Origin: Desulfosporosinus youngiae DSM 17734
GTDB lineage: Bacteria; Bacillota; Desulfitobacteriia; Desulfitobacteriales; Desulfitobacteriaceae
NCBI RefSeq assembly: GCF_000244895.1
Contig: NZ_CM001441.1
Span: forward strand, 1,240,001 to 1,304,000
Length of the DNA stretch: 64,000 nucleotides
Direction of reading: 5' to 3'
A program made the translations under genes and the position numbers. This document shows positions 1 through 8,295 of the stretch, one piece after another; within the stretch, counting starts at the first letter, position 1, and each line of letters starts with the position of its first letter. Under the pieces are notes generated by a model. The model had not been told where the DNA came from and made no database searches. It was given only the letters and a program-made list of their open reading frames with translations.

Positions 1-14
1 TTAAATGTAAGGAT

Positions 15-596
15 ATGAGAAATATGAACGTGATGATTTTAACAAGCAGCCCTAATATTGATGGGTTGACAGCCGCCTGTGGAAACGCTGCTAAAACTGG
101 GGCAGAGGAGGCAGGTGCAAACGTTGTGATGGTTAATCTAAATCAGCAAAGGATCGGTAACTGCCAAGCCTGTGACAATGGTTGGGGATCATGCCGAAAC
201 GAGCACCAGTGTCAGATAAAGGATGACTTTCAGAACTTGCATGCATCTATGGCTAAGTTTGATGCTTTTGTTGTTATAACCCCAGTTTATTGGGGGGATA
301 TGAGTGAGTCGGCGAAAGCTTTCACCGACCGCTTAAGACGCTGCGAAGCCTTGAAAAAACAAAATTCGTTTATTGAAGCCAAACAAGTGATATCCGTAGC
401 CGCAGCAGGTGGGAGCGGCAACGGAATCATTTCATGTCTTACCTCAATGGAAAGACTCTTCACTCACGTAAGAGCCGATAAGTTTGACTTTATAGGAGTC
501 ACTCAGAAAAATAAAAACTATAAACTGAACACCATTCGCGAAGGTGCTAAAGAAATGGTATCTGTTCTAAGCCGTAAAGGAAGTAAGGTAGACTGA
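15..596 (+). CDS. Flavodoxin-fold NAD(P)H-dependent FMN oxidoreductase family protein
   Basis: Predicted cytosolic flavoprotein of 193 residues. The N-terminus MNVMILTSSPNIDGLTAA is the phosphate-binding loop and first strand of the flavodoxin-like FMN reductase fold, and a VVITPVYWGDMSESAKAFTDR segment near residue 90 is the typical second FMN loop. A Cys-rich stretch (CQACDNGWGSC then HQC, residues about 50-65) matches members that resemble iron-sulfur flavoproteins. Two starts are possible: ATG at 15, or the ATG at 24, which sits at a better distance from the AAGG at 9-12. The upstream neighbour lies outside the window. Substrate unknown; family assignment is firm, specific function is not. 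Confidence 0.8.
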   Translation: MRNMNVMILTSSPNIDGLTAACGNAAKTGAEEAGANVVMVNLNQQRIGNCQACDNGWGSCRNEHQCQIKDDFQNLHASMAKFDAFVVITPVYWGDMSESAKAFTDRLRRCEALKKQNSFIEAKQVISVAAAGGSGNGIISCLTSMERLFTHVRADKFDFIGVTQKNKNYKLNTIREGAKEMVSVLSRKGSKVD

Positions 597-601
597 AATA
601 A

Positions 602-635
602 AAGCCATCACACTAATTTTGTCAGGTGATGGCTT
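602..635 (+). terminator. Inverted repeat after the flavoprotein gene
   Basis: A perfect 10-bp stem (602-611 pairs with 626-635) encloses a 14-nt loop just after the stop at 596. It has no good T-run, so it may be a weak terminator or an mRNA 3' stabiliser. Confidence 0.55.
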
Positions 636-712
636 CATAATTGATATCAATCAACCTTTTATGCAATTCCAAGGCATACCCTTTTTAGATTAACAAAGCA
701 AGCCTAAACGAA

Positions 713-1036
713 CTAGTTGCCGCTTTCTTTCTTTTTAATATAGTCGGCGACGGCTGTGGATTGCATTTCTTCCCAGCTTTTAAATTTAGTTGTTTTCGCA
801 ATAAATTTATCAAAATCTTTGTCAAGGAGCGCCATAAATTCTTGAAAACTATTTACTTGAAATTTACCGACAACTAGTAGTTCACCAAAATTAGCAAATT
901 GAGTATAAGCACTCATAAAAGCTGGAGTAAACAGATCAGTAAAGCTTACCATACTGAGTGCTTGTTTGGATTTTTTGGAGTTTTCCTCCAGGCTCTCTGC
1001 CAAATTATCAAGGTCGGACTGTTTATTGTCATCCAT
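713..1036 (-). CDS. Hypothetical protein, 107 aa
   Basis: Small acidic-to-mixed soluble protein with no recognised family. The reverse strand shows a GAGGGTGG ribosome binding site just upstream of the ATG at 1036. The N-terminal third is polar and charged, likely helical; the centre (FTDLFTPAFMSAYTQF) is aromatic-rich; the C-terminus is lysine-rich. No membrane segment or signal peptide is seen. It lies 90 bp downstream of the next reverse-strand gene (1132-1341), so the two could be co-transcribed. Confidence 0.6.
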   Translation of the reverse strand: MDDNKQSDLDNLAESLEENSKKSKQALSMVSFTDLFTPAFMSAYTQFANFGELLVVGKFQVNSFQEFMALLDKDFDKFIAKTTKFKSWEEMQSTAVADYIKKKESGN

Positions 1037-1131
1037 ACATTAACCACCCTCATTTAGCTTCATTTTGTGCATTTTTGAACAACTAAGATCATTATAATAT
1101 AAAAAACGATGTAGGAAAAGTGAATTTTAGG

Positions 1132-1341
1132 TTATTCGGAGTCGTTCTTAGGTGGGTTTTCCATGATGTTCCAAAAAGCACCGCCTTGCTTGAAGGCATC
1201 AGTGCTCAGAATTTCCAATTCTCCTTCTCGTAACGCAGTATTAAAGAACTGCTCGATAGTTATACCAAGTTTAGTACATACATAATTTAGACGTTTACGA
1301 TCTTCATCGGAAACTGGAATTACAAGATATTGAGTCTTCAT
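1132..1341 (-). CDS. Small hypothetical protein, possible DNA-binding or antitoxin-like
   Basis: 69 residues starting MKTQYLVIPVSDEDRKRLNY. The chosen start is the ATG at 1341 because AGAGGTG sits 6 nt upstream; a GTG at 1350 in the same frame would overlap that ribosome binding site. The pattern of an N-terminal strand followed by two helices (DEDRKRLNYVCTKLGI, TIEQFFNTALREGE) resembles a ribbon-helix-helix-like fold, but this is only an impression. No function can be assigned. Confidence 0.6.
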   Translation of the reverse strand: MKTQYLVIPVSDEDRKRLNYVCTKLGITIEQFFNTALREGELEILSTDAFKQGGAFWNIMENPPKNDSE

Positions 1342-1576
1342 ATATATCACCTCTATATAAGTGATTCGCTGGAAAGATGAAAAAACCTGCTAAGAAAATG
1401 CAAAAAATCAAAACTCCGCCCATCTAATAGGAAAAAAACCTTGGAAAAAATCAGCGCTTTCTGTTAGTATAACGTATAGGGTCAAACTGTTTTATGTATA
1501 CAATAATCAAAATAGTTTTATGGGTCATTCCATTTATGTTGGTATTATGAATTAGAATCTAGGGGGTTACTTAGAG

Positions 1577-3154
1577 ATGGATACCAGTTCCCACGTAGAT
1601 CGACTGTTTGCAATAAAGCCTCCTGCCGGCAGAAATCTGCCGGTAAGCAAGCTTGTGGAAATTGCATTAGCCCGACAAGAAGGTGTGCTGACTGATACCG
1701 GTGCACTATGTTGCACGACCGGCAATTACACTGGCCGCTCTCCCAATGATCGATATATCGTTGATGAGGCTTCTGTTCATAGTCAAATCGCTTGGGGAAA
1801 CGTTAACAAACCAATCAGTCTTGAGATATTTGATAGACTCTATCAACGGGCTTTGGAGTATTTGGAAACTAAGGACTATTTCGTGTTTGACGGGTTTGCT
1901 GGAGCTGATGAAAAATACAGTATGCCACTTAGAGTAATCAATGAGTATGCTTGGCATAACATTTTTGTCCAACAGTTGTTTATTAGACCAACATCTCAGC
2001 AATTGGAGGTTCATCAACCAGAATTCACTATGATTTGTACTCCCGGTCTAAAAGCAGATCCGGAGTCTGATGGTACTAACTCAGAAGCATATATTATTCT
2101 GTCCCTTGAGAAAAAGATCATTATCTTAGGTGGTACTGAGTACGCTGGAGAAATGAAAAAATCCATTTTTAGCGTTTTAAATTATTTGATGCCTTTACGT
2201 GAAGTTTTGCCTATGCATTGTTCCGCAAATGTTGGAGCAGATGGGGATGCTGCACTCTTCTTTGGTCTTTCAGGTACGGGCAAGACAACTCTGTCAGCTG
2301 ATCCGGAGAGAAGTTTGATTGGTGATGATGAGCATGGCTGGTCCGGAAATGGCATTTTCAATTTTGAAGGGGGCTGCTATGCCAAGTGCATTGATCTATC
2401 TCAAGAAAAGGAACCCCAGATTTGGAAGGCCATCCGATTCGGAACGGTCATTGAGAATGTTATTTTAAATTCGGATTCTAGGGTGCCGGATTTCACAGAC
2501 AACTCTCTTACCGAAAATACACGTGCGGGTTATCCTGTAAACTATATTGATAATGCCTTGATACCTAGCCTGGCAGGTCATCCGCGTGTAGTTGTGTTTT
2601 TGACGGCAGATGCATTCGGAGTGCTGCCGCCGATCTCAAAACTTACTAAAGAGCAGGCCATGTATCATTTCCTATCCGGCTACACGTCAAAGCTTGCAGG
2701 TACAGAGCGGGGAGTTACGGAACCGCAAGTCACATTTTCGACTTGTTTCGGGGAGCCGTTTCTGCCATTGAGTCCGGCGGTTTACGCGAATATGTTAGGA
2801 AAACGAATTGATGAGCATAAAGCTAGAGTTTATTTAGTCAATACCGGTTGGTCTGGAGGTCCCTATGGAGTCGGGAAACGCATGAATCTAACGTATACCA
2901 GAGCTATGATAACGGCAGCCTTGAACGGAGAGTTAGAGAAGGTTCATTATCACGCGGACCCGGTCTTTGGCATTTTGATTCCCGAAGAAGTAAATGGAGT
3001 ACCTGCTGAAATCCTAACTCCGCGTAATACTTGGGACGACACTGAGGCTTATGACAAAACTGCACGCTCTCTGGCGGAGAGCTTTCGTCACAATTTTGAG
3101 AAGTTTGTTGATGTTTCAGCGGATATTCGTTCCGCCGGACCTAGTATTACATAA
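1577..3154 (+). CDS. pckA: Phosphoenolpyruvate carboxykinase (ATP)
   Basis: Catalyses oxaloacetate + ATP to PEP + CO2 + ADP, in gluconeogenesis or, in anaerobes, in the reverse CO2-fixing direction. The 525-residue length is typical of the ATP-dependent family. The kinase-1a loop GLSGTGKTT is at residues 230-238 (Lys236), followed by [10 protein letters not shown] with the metal-binding kinase-2 acidic residues. The conserved [15 protein letters not shown] segment occurs near residue 420. The ATG at 1577 follows AGGGGG. The gene is monocistronic, with a strong hairpin terminator beginning 34 bp after the stop. Confidence 0.97.
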   Translation: MDTSSHVDRLFAIKPPAGRNLPVSKLVEIALARQEGVLTDTGALCCTTGNYTGRSPNDRYIVDEASVHSQIAWGNVNKPISLEIFDRLYQRALEYLETKDYFVFDGFAGADEKYSMPLRVINEYAWHNIFVQQLFIRPTSQQLEVHQPEFTMICTPGLKADPESDGTNSEAYIILSLEKKIIILGGTEYAGEMKKSIFSVLNYLMPLREVLPMHCSANVGADGDAALFFGLSGTGKTTLSADPERSLIGDDEHGWSGNGIFNFEGGCYAKCIDLSQEKEPQIWKAIRFGTVIENVILNSDSRVPDFTDNSLTENTRAGYPVNYIDNALIPSLAGHPRVVVFLTADAFGVLPPISKLTKEQAMYHFLSGYTSKLAGTERGVTEPQVTFSTCFGEPFLPLSPAVYANMLGKRIDEHKARVYLVNTGWSGGPYGVGKRMNLTYTRAMITAALNGELEKVHYHADPVFGILIPEEVNGVPAEILTPRNTWDDTEAYDKTARSLAESFRHNFEKFVDVSADIRSAGPSIT

Positions 3155-3187
3155 TTAGATAACTACTTTACGGGACTAAAAATACGA

Positions 3188-3217
3188 CTAAAAGGACAGC
3201 ATTTGCTGTCCTTTTAG
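3188..3217 (+). terminator. Rho-independent terminator of pckA
   Basis: A 14-bp perfect stem (3188-3201 with 3204-3217) contains AAAAGGACAGCA and its complement ending in CTTTTAG. The A-tract/T-tract arms make it likely bidirectional. Confidence 0.85.
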
Positions 3218-3285
3218 CGTGAGAGGGGGACGGGGTTGTTGACACATTCTTGGAGTGTGTCGACAACCCTGTCCCCCTCTCACGC
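3217..3285. repeat. 69-nt near-perfect palindromic (REP/MITE-like) element
   Basis: Two 30-nt arms (3217-3246 and 3256-3285) pair along their whole length, with only two G-T wobbles, around a 9-nt loop. The arms begin GCGTGAGAGGGGGACGGGG. It abuts the pckA terminator directly and is far longer than a terminator needs. It has the look of a dispersed palindromic repeat; no second copy exists in this window. Confidence 0.7.
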
Positions 3286-3377
3286 CCGAGCACAAGGTAA
3301 AATATTGACGATGACCGTCAGAAAACAAGCTCTAAATACGTATTAATATATAGATAAATCATTGGGGGAGTTTAATT

Positions 3378-3515
3378 ATGAACGGACTAGACTTTTTGCT
3401 GACATCCATTTGTTTCACTTTTTTAGGCTTTGGGTTATGCTATATTACTCTTTCAAGTAATGCCAGACTTAAAGCCCAAAACGATGATAAAGCTTCACAT
3501 ATTATACACAAATAG
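3378..3515 (+). CDS. Small membrane protein, 45 aa
   Basis: A short reading frame with a strong GGGGGAG ribosome binding site 7 nt before the ATG. It encodes MNGLDFLLTSICFTFLGFGL and onward: one hydrophobic helix (residues about 5-27) followed by a polar, basic tail ending HIIHK. It stands alone between hairpins. No family is recognised; the ribosome binding site plus a clean transmembrane profile support it. Confidence 0.5.
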   Translation: MNGLDFLLTSICFTFLGFGLCYITLSSNARLKAQNDDKASHIIHK

Positions 3516-3591
3516 GTCACCGAAATGAAACATCTTTAGTTTATATTAAATAATGTAGATCTCTAAAAAATAAGGAAAGGAGATGTTAAGT

Positions 3592-3675
3592 ATGAAATTA
3601 ATTATTATCTTAGTAATTGTTATGATGATTCCCTCTTTGCTGAGAGCGTTACCCATTAATGAGTATTCAGACTAA
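3592..3675 (+). CDS. Tiny hydrophobic peptide, 27 aa
   Basis: A strong AAGGAGATG ribosome binding site precedes an ATG that encodes MKLIIILVIVMMIPSLLRAL then PINEYSD. It is almost entirely one membrane helix with a short acidic tail. It lies 76 bp after the preceding 45-aa membrane peptide and before the 3821-3858 terminator, so the two may share a transcript. Function unknown; it could be a membrane micropeptide or the hydrophobic peptide of a type I toxin system. Confidence 0.4.
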   Translation: MKLIIILVIVMMIPSLLRALPINEYSD

Positions 3676-3820
3676 TTAAAGAATGATAAGTGTTTTGATA
3701 AACTACATGAATGATTTCCCGTTGATTAACGGTATGATATAGAGGTCTTTCTTCTGAAACATAACGGTGTTTGAATCGGAAAATACTCTGATAATTCTTG
3801 GCTTAATATTTAAGTCGAGC

Positions 3821-3860
3821 AAAATACCCCTGAAAGCGTTAGCTTTCAGGGGTATTTTTA
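3821..3860 (+). terminator. Bidirectional rho-independent terminator
   Basis: A 17-bp perfect stem (3821-3837 with 3842-3858) with a GTTA loop, an A-run before and a T-run after. It can serve both the small forward ORFs and the reverse gene at 3892-4392. Confidence 0.9.
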
Positions 3861-3891
3861 GGGGTGAATGTCAAGGATTTTTTCTGATATC

Positions 3892-4392
3892 TTAGGCCGA
3901 CTCCTCATTCGCGTTCCATTTATCTTTCCATCCCTCCCATTTAGGAGCGGATGCTAATTGTCTTTTCATGGATTTACACTGTATGGTCCAAGGTCCAATG
4001 CTTAGGGTAGGCATTTCCAAAGATAAATGAGTCATAATAATCCTTAGGTGTCTTCTAAAAGCTTTACTCCCTCTATCAGTGACAATATCGAAGTCCTCAA
4101 TCATTCCAATAACTTCACTGATATTCGAACAAATAGACCCATTGGCCTTATTTTTATGGGACACAAAATAGCCTACAACATCACAATTGTTTTCCTCTTC
4201 ATCACTTGGTGATTCCTCTTCGTCGAATTGAAGTCCATTAATTGTATCAATTGCTTCCCGTAATTCTTTCGCTTTTTGAATTACCTCGAGCAGGTCATTT
4301 CCTTGAGTTTTACACCCTTCTACTTCAAGTATTTCTGCAAACCAGAGTCCTTCTTCATTAAGTGGGCTGGCAATTAAGGTACAACTTTTCAT
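3892..4392 (-). CDS. HicB-like antitoxin-domain protein with extra C-terminal domain
   Basis: 166 residues. The N-terminal part (WFAEILEVEGCKTQGNDLLE, residues about 17-36, then a helix rich in KAKELREAI) matches the partial RNase-H-like fold of the HicB/UPF0150 family. An acidic low-complexity linker (DEEESPSDEEEN) leads to about 95 residues that I do not recognise and that lack an obvious Arc-type or helix-turn-helix motif. GGAGG lies 9-10 nt upstream of the ATG. No hicA partner is adjacent, so this is a solitary HicB-like protein, possibly not an antitoxin at all. Confidence 0.65.
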   Translation of the reverse strand: MKSCTLIASPLNEEGLWFAEILEVEGCKTQGNDLLEVIQKAKELREAIDTINGLQFDEEESPSDEEENNCDVVGYFVSHKNKANGSICSNISEVIGMIEDFDIVTDRGSKAFRRHLRIIMTHLSLEMPTLSIGPWTIQCKSMKRQLASAPKWEGWKDKWNANEESA

Positions 4393-4755
4393 TGCTTAAA
4401 CCTCCATTTAAAGATTTTAAATAAATAATTCAAGATCAAAAATGCTAATTCCTTCCATATTGAAAATTAATCTCGTCATCCTTCGATTAAATGAACGTTG
4501 GTTTTTGTAGATTTATCCTTGTCTGACTTCTTTCGCTTGAATTAGAAGATAATCGTGAGGATAAGTGTGTAGTTGTACATTTCGTAATTGTATATTTATA
4601 CTTTTTCAATTTCCCGGACTTACTACTACAACCTATTATTAATAAATGTCGAACTTGGTATTGTGATAGATGCCATTCGTCATTTCGAAAATTTTCCAAA
4701 ATATTAATTTGGTTTAGAGACAAACTAAACTTAAAGCTGAAAGGAGTCGTTAGGT
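4393..4755. other. Intergenic region with no supported gene
   Basis: AT-rich spacer between divergent genes at 4392 (reverse) and 4756 (forward). It must hold both promoters. A 78-codon reverse frame at 4487-4723 has no ribosome binding site and no protein-like composition. Confidence 0.5.
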
Positions 4756-5286
4756 ATGAATAAGATAAAGGACCGCATTACTTTAAGTGTTCTGGCAGGT
4801 GGAATTGGTGCTACGATGATGATGGTAATTGATTTGATTTTTACATTGATCGGAATATCCAAACGGTCATATCGTACCCTGGCTGCAGGAGTTTGGGTCT
4901 CATCTCGAAGACAAGCAAGTTCCTGGCAGGGTCAATTACTAGGAACCATTATGAATTTAGCCTTAAGTATGGGTGGGGCTTTTACTTTAGTTAATATATT
5001 GACTAAATTTGGTAAGGACAACATAGTACTTAAAGGATTATTTTTCGGCGTCTCATTTGGCGCTGTTATCAATGCTATGCTTGCTGTTCTTACAAGTAAA
5101 AAAATAAAGGCTAAAGATGCGGGAACTAACTTAGCCTATGTAGTTTCTAATGCCATGTTCGGTATTACTGCGGCTTTAGCGGCCTCAAAATTAGGTCATG
5201 ATTCACTTTTCGGTGTAGAACACCAAAATGATTGGTTTCAAAGCTCTTCGGAAACTAAGGTGATTACTGGAATCGCAGCAAGATAA
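4756..5286 (+). CDS. Conserved integral membrane protein, 176 aa
   Basis: Four hydrophobic segments are visible at residues about 10-33, 60-85, 92-112 and 126-144, separated by short basic loops such as KRSYR and SSRRQASSWQGQ. An AAAGGAG ribosome binding site precedes the ATG. It has no signal peptidase site and no known catalytic motif; it resembles small membrane proteins of unknown function common in spore-forming clostridia. It is monocistronic, ending at the terminator at 5316. Confidence 0.7.
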   Translation: MNKIKDRITLSVLAGGIGATMMMVIDLIFTLIGISKRSYRTLAAGVWVSSRRQASSWQGQLLGTIMNLALSMGGAFTLVNILTKFGKDNIVLKGLFFGVSFGAVINAMLAVLTSKKIKAKDAGTNLAYVVSNAMFGITAALAASKLGHDSLFGVEHQNDWFQSSSETKVITGIAAR

Positions 5287-5315
5287 GAAGAATGCAGCGA
5301 ATTTAAATACAATCT

Positions 5316-5340
5316 GACGCCTAAGGCGTCTTTTCTTTTC
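5316..5340 (+). terminator. Rho-independent terminator
   Basis: Stem GACGCC/GGCGTC (5316-5321 with 5325-5330), loop TAA, then a T-rich tail. It ends the 4756-5286 transcript. Confidence 0.85.
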
Positions 5341-5388
5341 TTAATTGTTCAGGAAAGGTATATTTTGACTTGAATGCCTGATGTAGGT

Positions 5389-5410
5389 GCGTGCAGCAGC
5401 ACGCTTTTTT
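5389..5410 (+). terminator. Second rho-independent terminator
   Basis: Stem GCGTGC/GCACGC (5389-5394 with 5399-5404), loop AGCA, followed by six T. No gene lies between this and the preceding terminator, so it is a tandem back-up. The remaining spacer to 5593 shows nothing else. Confidence 0.8.
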
Positions 5411-5593
5411 CATTTCTGTAAAGGGATTTAAGCAATTAGCAGAGAATTATATAATAATATAAGAATCTTCACATCAGAAATGTAACATTGCGCTTAAAAG
5501 GGAAAAAGAATGTTTTAATTGGAACAATGTGAATAAGCATGAAAAACTGCAATTATTCGAAAAGCAACAGAAGGAAACAAAGGAGGAGAAATC

Positions 5594-7141
5594 GTGAAGT
5601 GTACGTGTGGACATGAAACTGGAGCTTCCGAAAAATGCCCTAACTGCGGGTTACCTATCCAAATTGAAAATGTATTAGCTACATCACCAGACAAAGGGAT
5701 TACGAAGAAACTCATTCTCTCAATTCTAGCTGTTTGTTTGGGTATAGCTGCATGCGGCTACTATTTTAAGACGGTATATCAACCTAATCAAAGATTAACC
5801 ATGGCTGCTGCGCTGCTTGATGATGGGCAACAATCCGAAGCAGAGGAAATACTGCAATCCTTCATCTCGGATTACCCCCGGCACGCGAAGGTTCCTTTTG
5901 TTTATGGAAAGCTATTTGAGCTTAATTTTAGTGATAAGGATGAGGCCAAAGAGATTTTACTGATTTTAAAAGAGGAATATCCTCTTTCAGAGGAATATGC
6001 CAACAGCTTAGCTAAATTGGCTGCCCAAGAAATCGATACTTTCGGACCTCTTTACCAAGAGTACTTTAATACTGGGTTTGGAAAAGATAAATATTACACT
6101 GACGCTAAAAGCCTTCTTAACGAGCTTAATGCTCTCAGTGAGTCAAGTGCCTTTATAACAACGGGCGGTAAAGATCTCATTGCCAAGCTAAACGAAATTG
6201 TGAATCCTTCCTTTGGGGCTATCGAGTTCAAGCTTGCCTTAAGCGATTATGCCAGGATCTTATCGATAACACCAGCTGATGAACCGAAGGTTACCCTAAC
6301 CAGTAGTGAGGGAACAGCGGCTAGAGTGCACTACGACAAAAAGACTGGAATTATTAGCTCGAATGATTTAGTACCGGATAATTATATATTAGAAGTTAGC
6401 CTAAAAAGAACCAATGGCGAGTATCTGGGCGGAGAGGAACTTACCATCTTGCCAGGGCGGAAATATAAAGACACCACTTACTTGTTTATAAAAGACAAAT
6501 CCGGCGCAAGTTCTGATAATATTGATCGAAGATATTTGGCCCTGGAAACTAACAGGCAGAGCATCACCGCAGCTCAAATCACTACATCTTCGGATTCTCC
6601 AGTACCGACAGAGATCACGGATGAGGTATTGCCTCCGGGATACAGCATTCCTGAAAATGATCATTATCTCTTCGACTTAGATAACGACTCGCAAAATGAG
6701 CTAATATCTTATTATCAAAAAACTCGAACTCTCGCAGTCTTACGTTGGACCGGCAAAACATTTGAGAAGCAAGCAATAGTTCAGATTGGAGGAAGTGATT
6801 CTAAGCTTGATTTTGCTATGTATCCCATAAGCATTAAATTATATAATTTTGAAGGGATACCCTTCCCGGTTTTAGGGCTAATAACTACAAGTGGTGAAAT
6901 TGGGAGTTATCCTGAATTAACGCTAGCTACTTGGAATGGCAAAGATGGATATGACATCCTTTGGGATGCTGCGGCAGGTGATCATGGCGATTGGCAGATC
7001 TCTAAGAATAAAATTATTATGAGTCAAGACAATTTTGCCGTAAAATCACAGACGAACGCCAAAACGCGATTTATCCAAGAGTACGAATACAATGGGACCG
7101 CCTTTGTTTTAAGCAATGCGTATTCATCTGCCAAAAAGTAA
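5594..7141 (+). CDS. Zinc-ribbon membrane-anchored protein with TPR-like and beta-rich exported regions
   Basis: 515 residues from GTG at 5594 (AAGGAGGAG upstream). Layout: a cytoplasmic zinc ribbon (CTCGHE then CPNCG; Cys3, Cys5, Cys15, Cys18), one transmembrane helix at about residues 37-56 (LILSILAVCLGIAACGYYF), a helical tandem with TPR-like character at about 65-140 (DDGQQSEAEEILQSF), then a beta-rich region. Near residue 355 the motif DLDNDSQNEL is a Ca-binding FG-GAP/VCBS-like loop. Zinc-ribbon, single-helix, extracytoplasmic layouts occur in Firmicute envelope proteins. No enzyme signature. Function unknown, likely envelope sensing or structure. Confidence 0.7.
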   Translation: MKCTCGHETGASEKCPNCGLPIQIENVLATSPDKGITKKLILSILAVCLGIAACGYYFKTVYQPNQRLTMAAALLDDGQQSEAEEILQSFISDYPRHAKVPFVYGKLFELNFSDKDEAKEILLILKEEYPLSEEYANSLAKLAAQEIDTFGPLYQEYFNTGFGKDKYYTDAKSLLNELNALSESSAFITTGGKDLIAKLNEIVNPSFGAIEFKLALSDYARILSITPADEPKVTLTSSEGTAARVHYDKKTGIISSNDLVPDNYILEVSLKRTNGEYLGGEELTILPGRKYKDTTYLFIKDKSGASSDNIDRRYLALETNRQSITAAQITTSSDSPVPTEITDEVLPPGYSIPENDHYLFDLDNDSQNELISYYQKTRTLAVLRWTGKTFEKQAIVQIGGSDSKLDFAMYPISIKLYNFEGIPFPVLGLITTSGEIGSYPELTLATWNGKDGYDILWDAAAGDHGDWQISKNKIIMSQDNFAVKSQTNAKTRFIQEYEYNGTAFVLSNAYSSAKK

Positions 7142-7251
7142 AAATTGGATAGAGTAGATCATTATATTAATTACGACAAATTTCCCCTTACTTCGCAAGA
7201 AAGTTATGAGATGATTGGGGCGCATCAATAGCTAGAAAGAGAGTAAGGGGC

Positions 7252-7986
7252 ATGAAGAAGAGAATCATTTATTTATTATTCGCAGCACTGGTGTTCACTA
7301 TGGGCACTTTTGGTATTCCGGAAACAGTAGAGGCAGCACAGGGAACCGTCATCACTAAATCAGTGGTCAAAGTTCATCCCGTGAACCTTAAAGGAATTAA
7401 AAAGCTAAAGAATGGTACAGTCAACGCTGTGATACTCGGGGACTCTATTGCTGTTAGTCAAGGGGCCTTTGAACCATATATAACAGGATGGGATTCCTAT
7501 CTCAATAAATCGTTAGCTAAGAAGTATTCAAACAAGATAGAGTGGGACAACAAAGCTGCATCAGGAACGCTGGTTGATTATTGTCTGGAAAGAGCAACCG
7601 AGATCGAAAGTGAAACAGACGTGGTATTTATTTGCGTTGGAAGAAATGATAGAAATGTTTATACCCCGGATGAGTTCAGCAAAAAATACACAAAGTTAAT
7701 TCGTGTTATTAAGCGCAAGGCACCTAAAGCGGATATCTTTTGCATTGTTGAGCCTCCTATGGTTTCTCAAGATGAATCTAAGTTTTTGGCTATCAGAAAA
7801 GCAATTAAAAATGTATCAGTTAAGTCAGGGGTAAATCTCTTAGATGTGTGGAGCGCGTTCCCTAAAAATCAAGATGCATTGGATGAGCTATTAGCGGACG
7901 GACTTCATCCCAATAAAAAGGGATATAAGATAATGTCAAACTACATGTATACAGGATTAGTTGAAGTGATCAATAGAGTCAATTGA
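7252..7986 (+). CDS. Secreted SGNH/GDSL-family hydrolase
   Basis: Exported esterase/acetylhydrolase-type enzyme of 244 residues. A signal peptide covers about residues 1-28, ending VEA-AQ. Block I is GDS with nucleophile Ser65, the GxND block III is GRND at 130-133, and block V DGLHP gives Asp216 and His219, so the catalytic set is complete. Substrate cannot be read; acetylated wall or exopolysaccharide is common for the family. GAGAGTAAGGGG lies upstream of the ATG. It is separated by 110 bp from the zinc-ribbon membrane protein and could be co-expressed with it. Confidence 0.88.
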   Translation: MKKRIIYLLFAALVFTMGTFGIPETVEAAQGTVITKSVVKVHPVNLKGIKKLKNGTVNAVILGDSIAVSQGAFEPYITGWDSYLNKSLAKKYSNKIEWDNKAASGTLVDYCLERATEIESETDVVFICVGRNDRNVYTPDEFSKKYTKLIRVIKRKAPKADIFCIVEPPMVSQDESKFLAIRKAIKNVSVKSGVNLLDVWSAFPKNQDALDELLADGLHPNKKGYKIMSNYMYTGLVEVINRVN

Positions 7987-8103
7987 AACATCGTGATATG
8001 AGGCGATTCTTCACATCGATGTGCATTTGGCCTGTGCATGGATGGCATTGGGAGAAGGACGGCTAAACTCGTCACTCCCATGCCCCGTCTAGGAAGATAA
8101 AGA

Positions 8104-8145
8104 AGCCATCTCTTTGTAACCTTTTTACGAGAGATGGTTTTCTCT
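8104..8145 (+). terminator. Terminator of the SGNH hydrolase gene
   Basis: A 10-bp stem (8104-8113 with 8130-8139) with a T-rich tail. The 309-bp spacer from 7987 to 8295 otherwise contains only a short GGGAG...CTCCC hairpin near 8050-8080 that fits no riboswitch I know. Confidence 0.75.
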
Positions 8146-8295
8146 TTTGCCCATTTTCACCAGTTTTTGAAGGTGATAATGATACAGTCGCAGAATAATG
8201 TAAATGTCAAGATGAACTATAGAAGAAGTTAGGGTTAATGAGGAAGTTGATTTAAGTACAAGTGAGCAGGATAATAGCAGAAAGGTAGTTTTAGA

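Noticed and set aside
4487-4723. 78-codon reverse frame
   Set aside because: No ribosome binding site, low-complexity Ser/Thr/Lys composition, and it occupies the divergent promoter region.
8041-8100. Possible riboswitch in the spacer after the SGNH hydrolase
   Set aside because: A GGGAG/CTCCC hairpin exists, but no aptamer consensus known to me fits and a terminator for the upstream gene follows.
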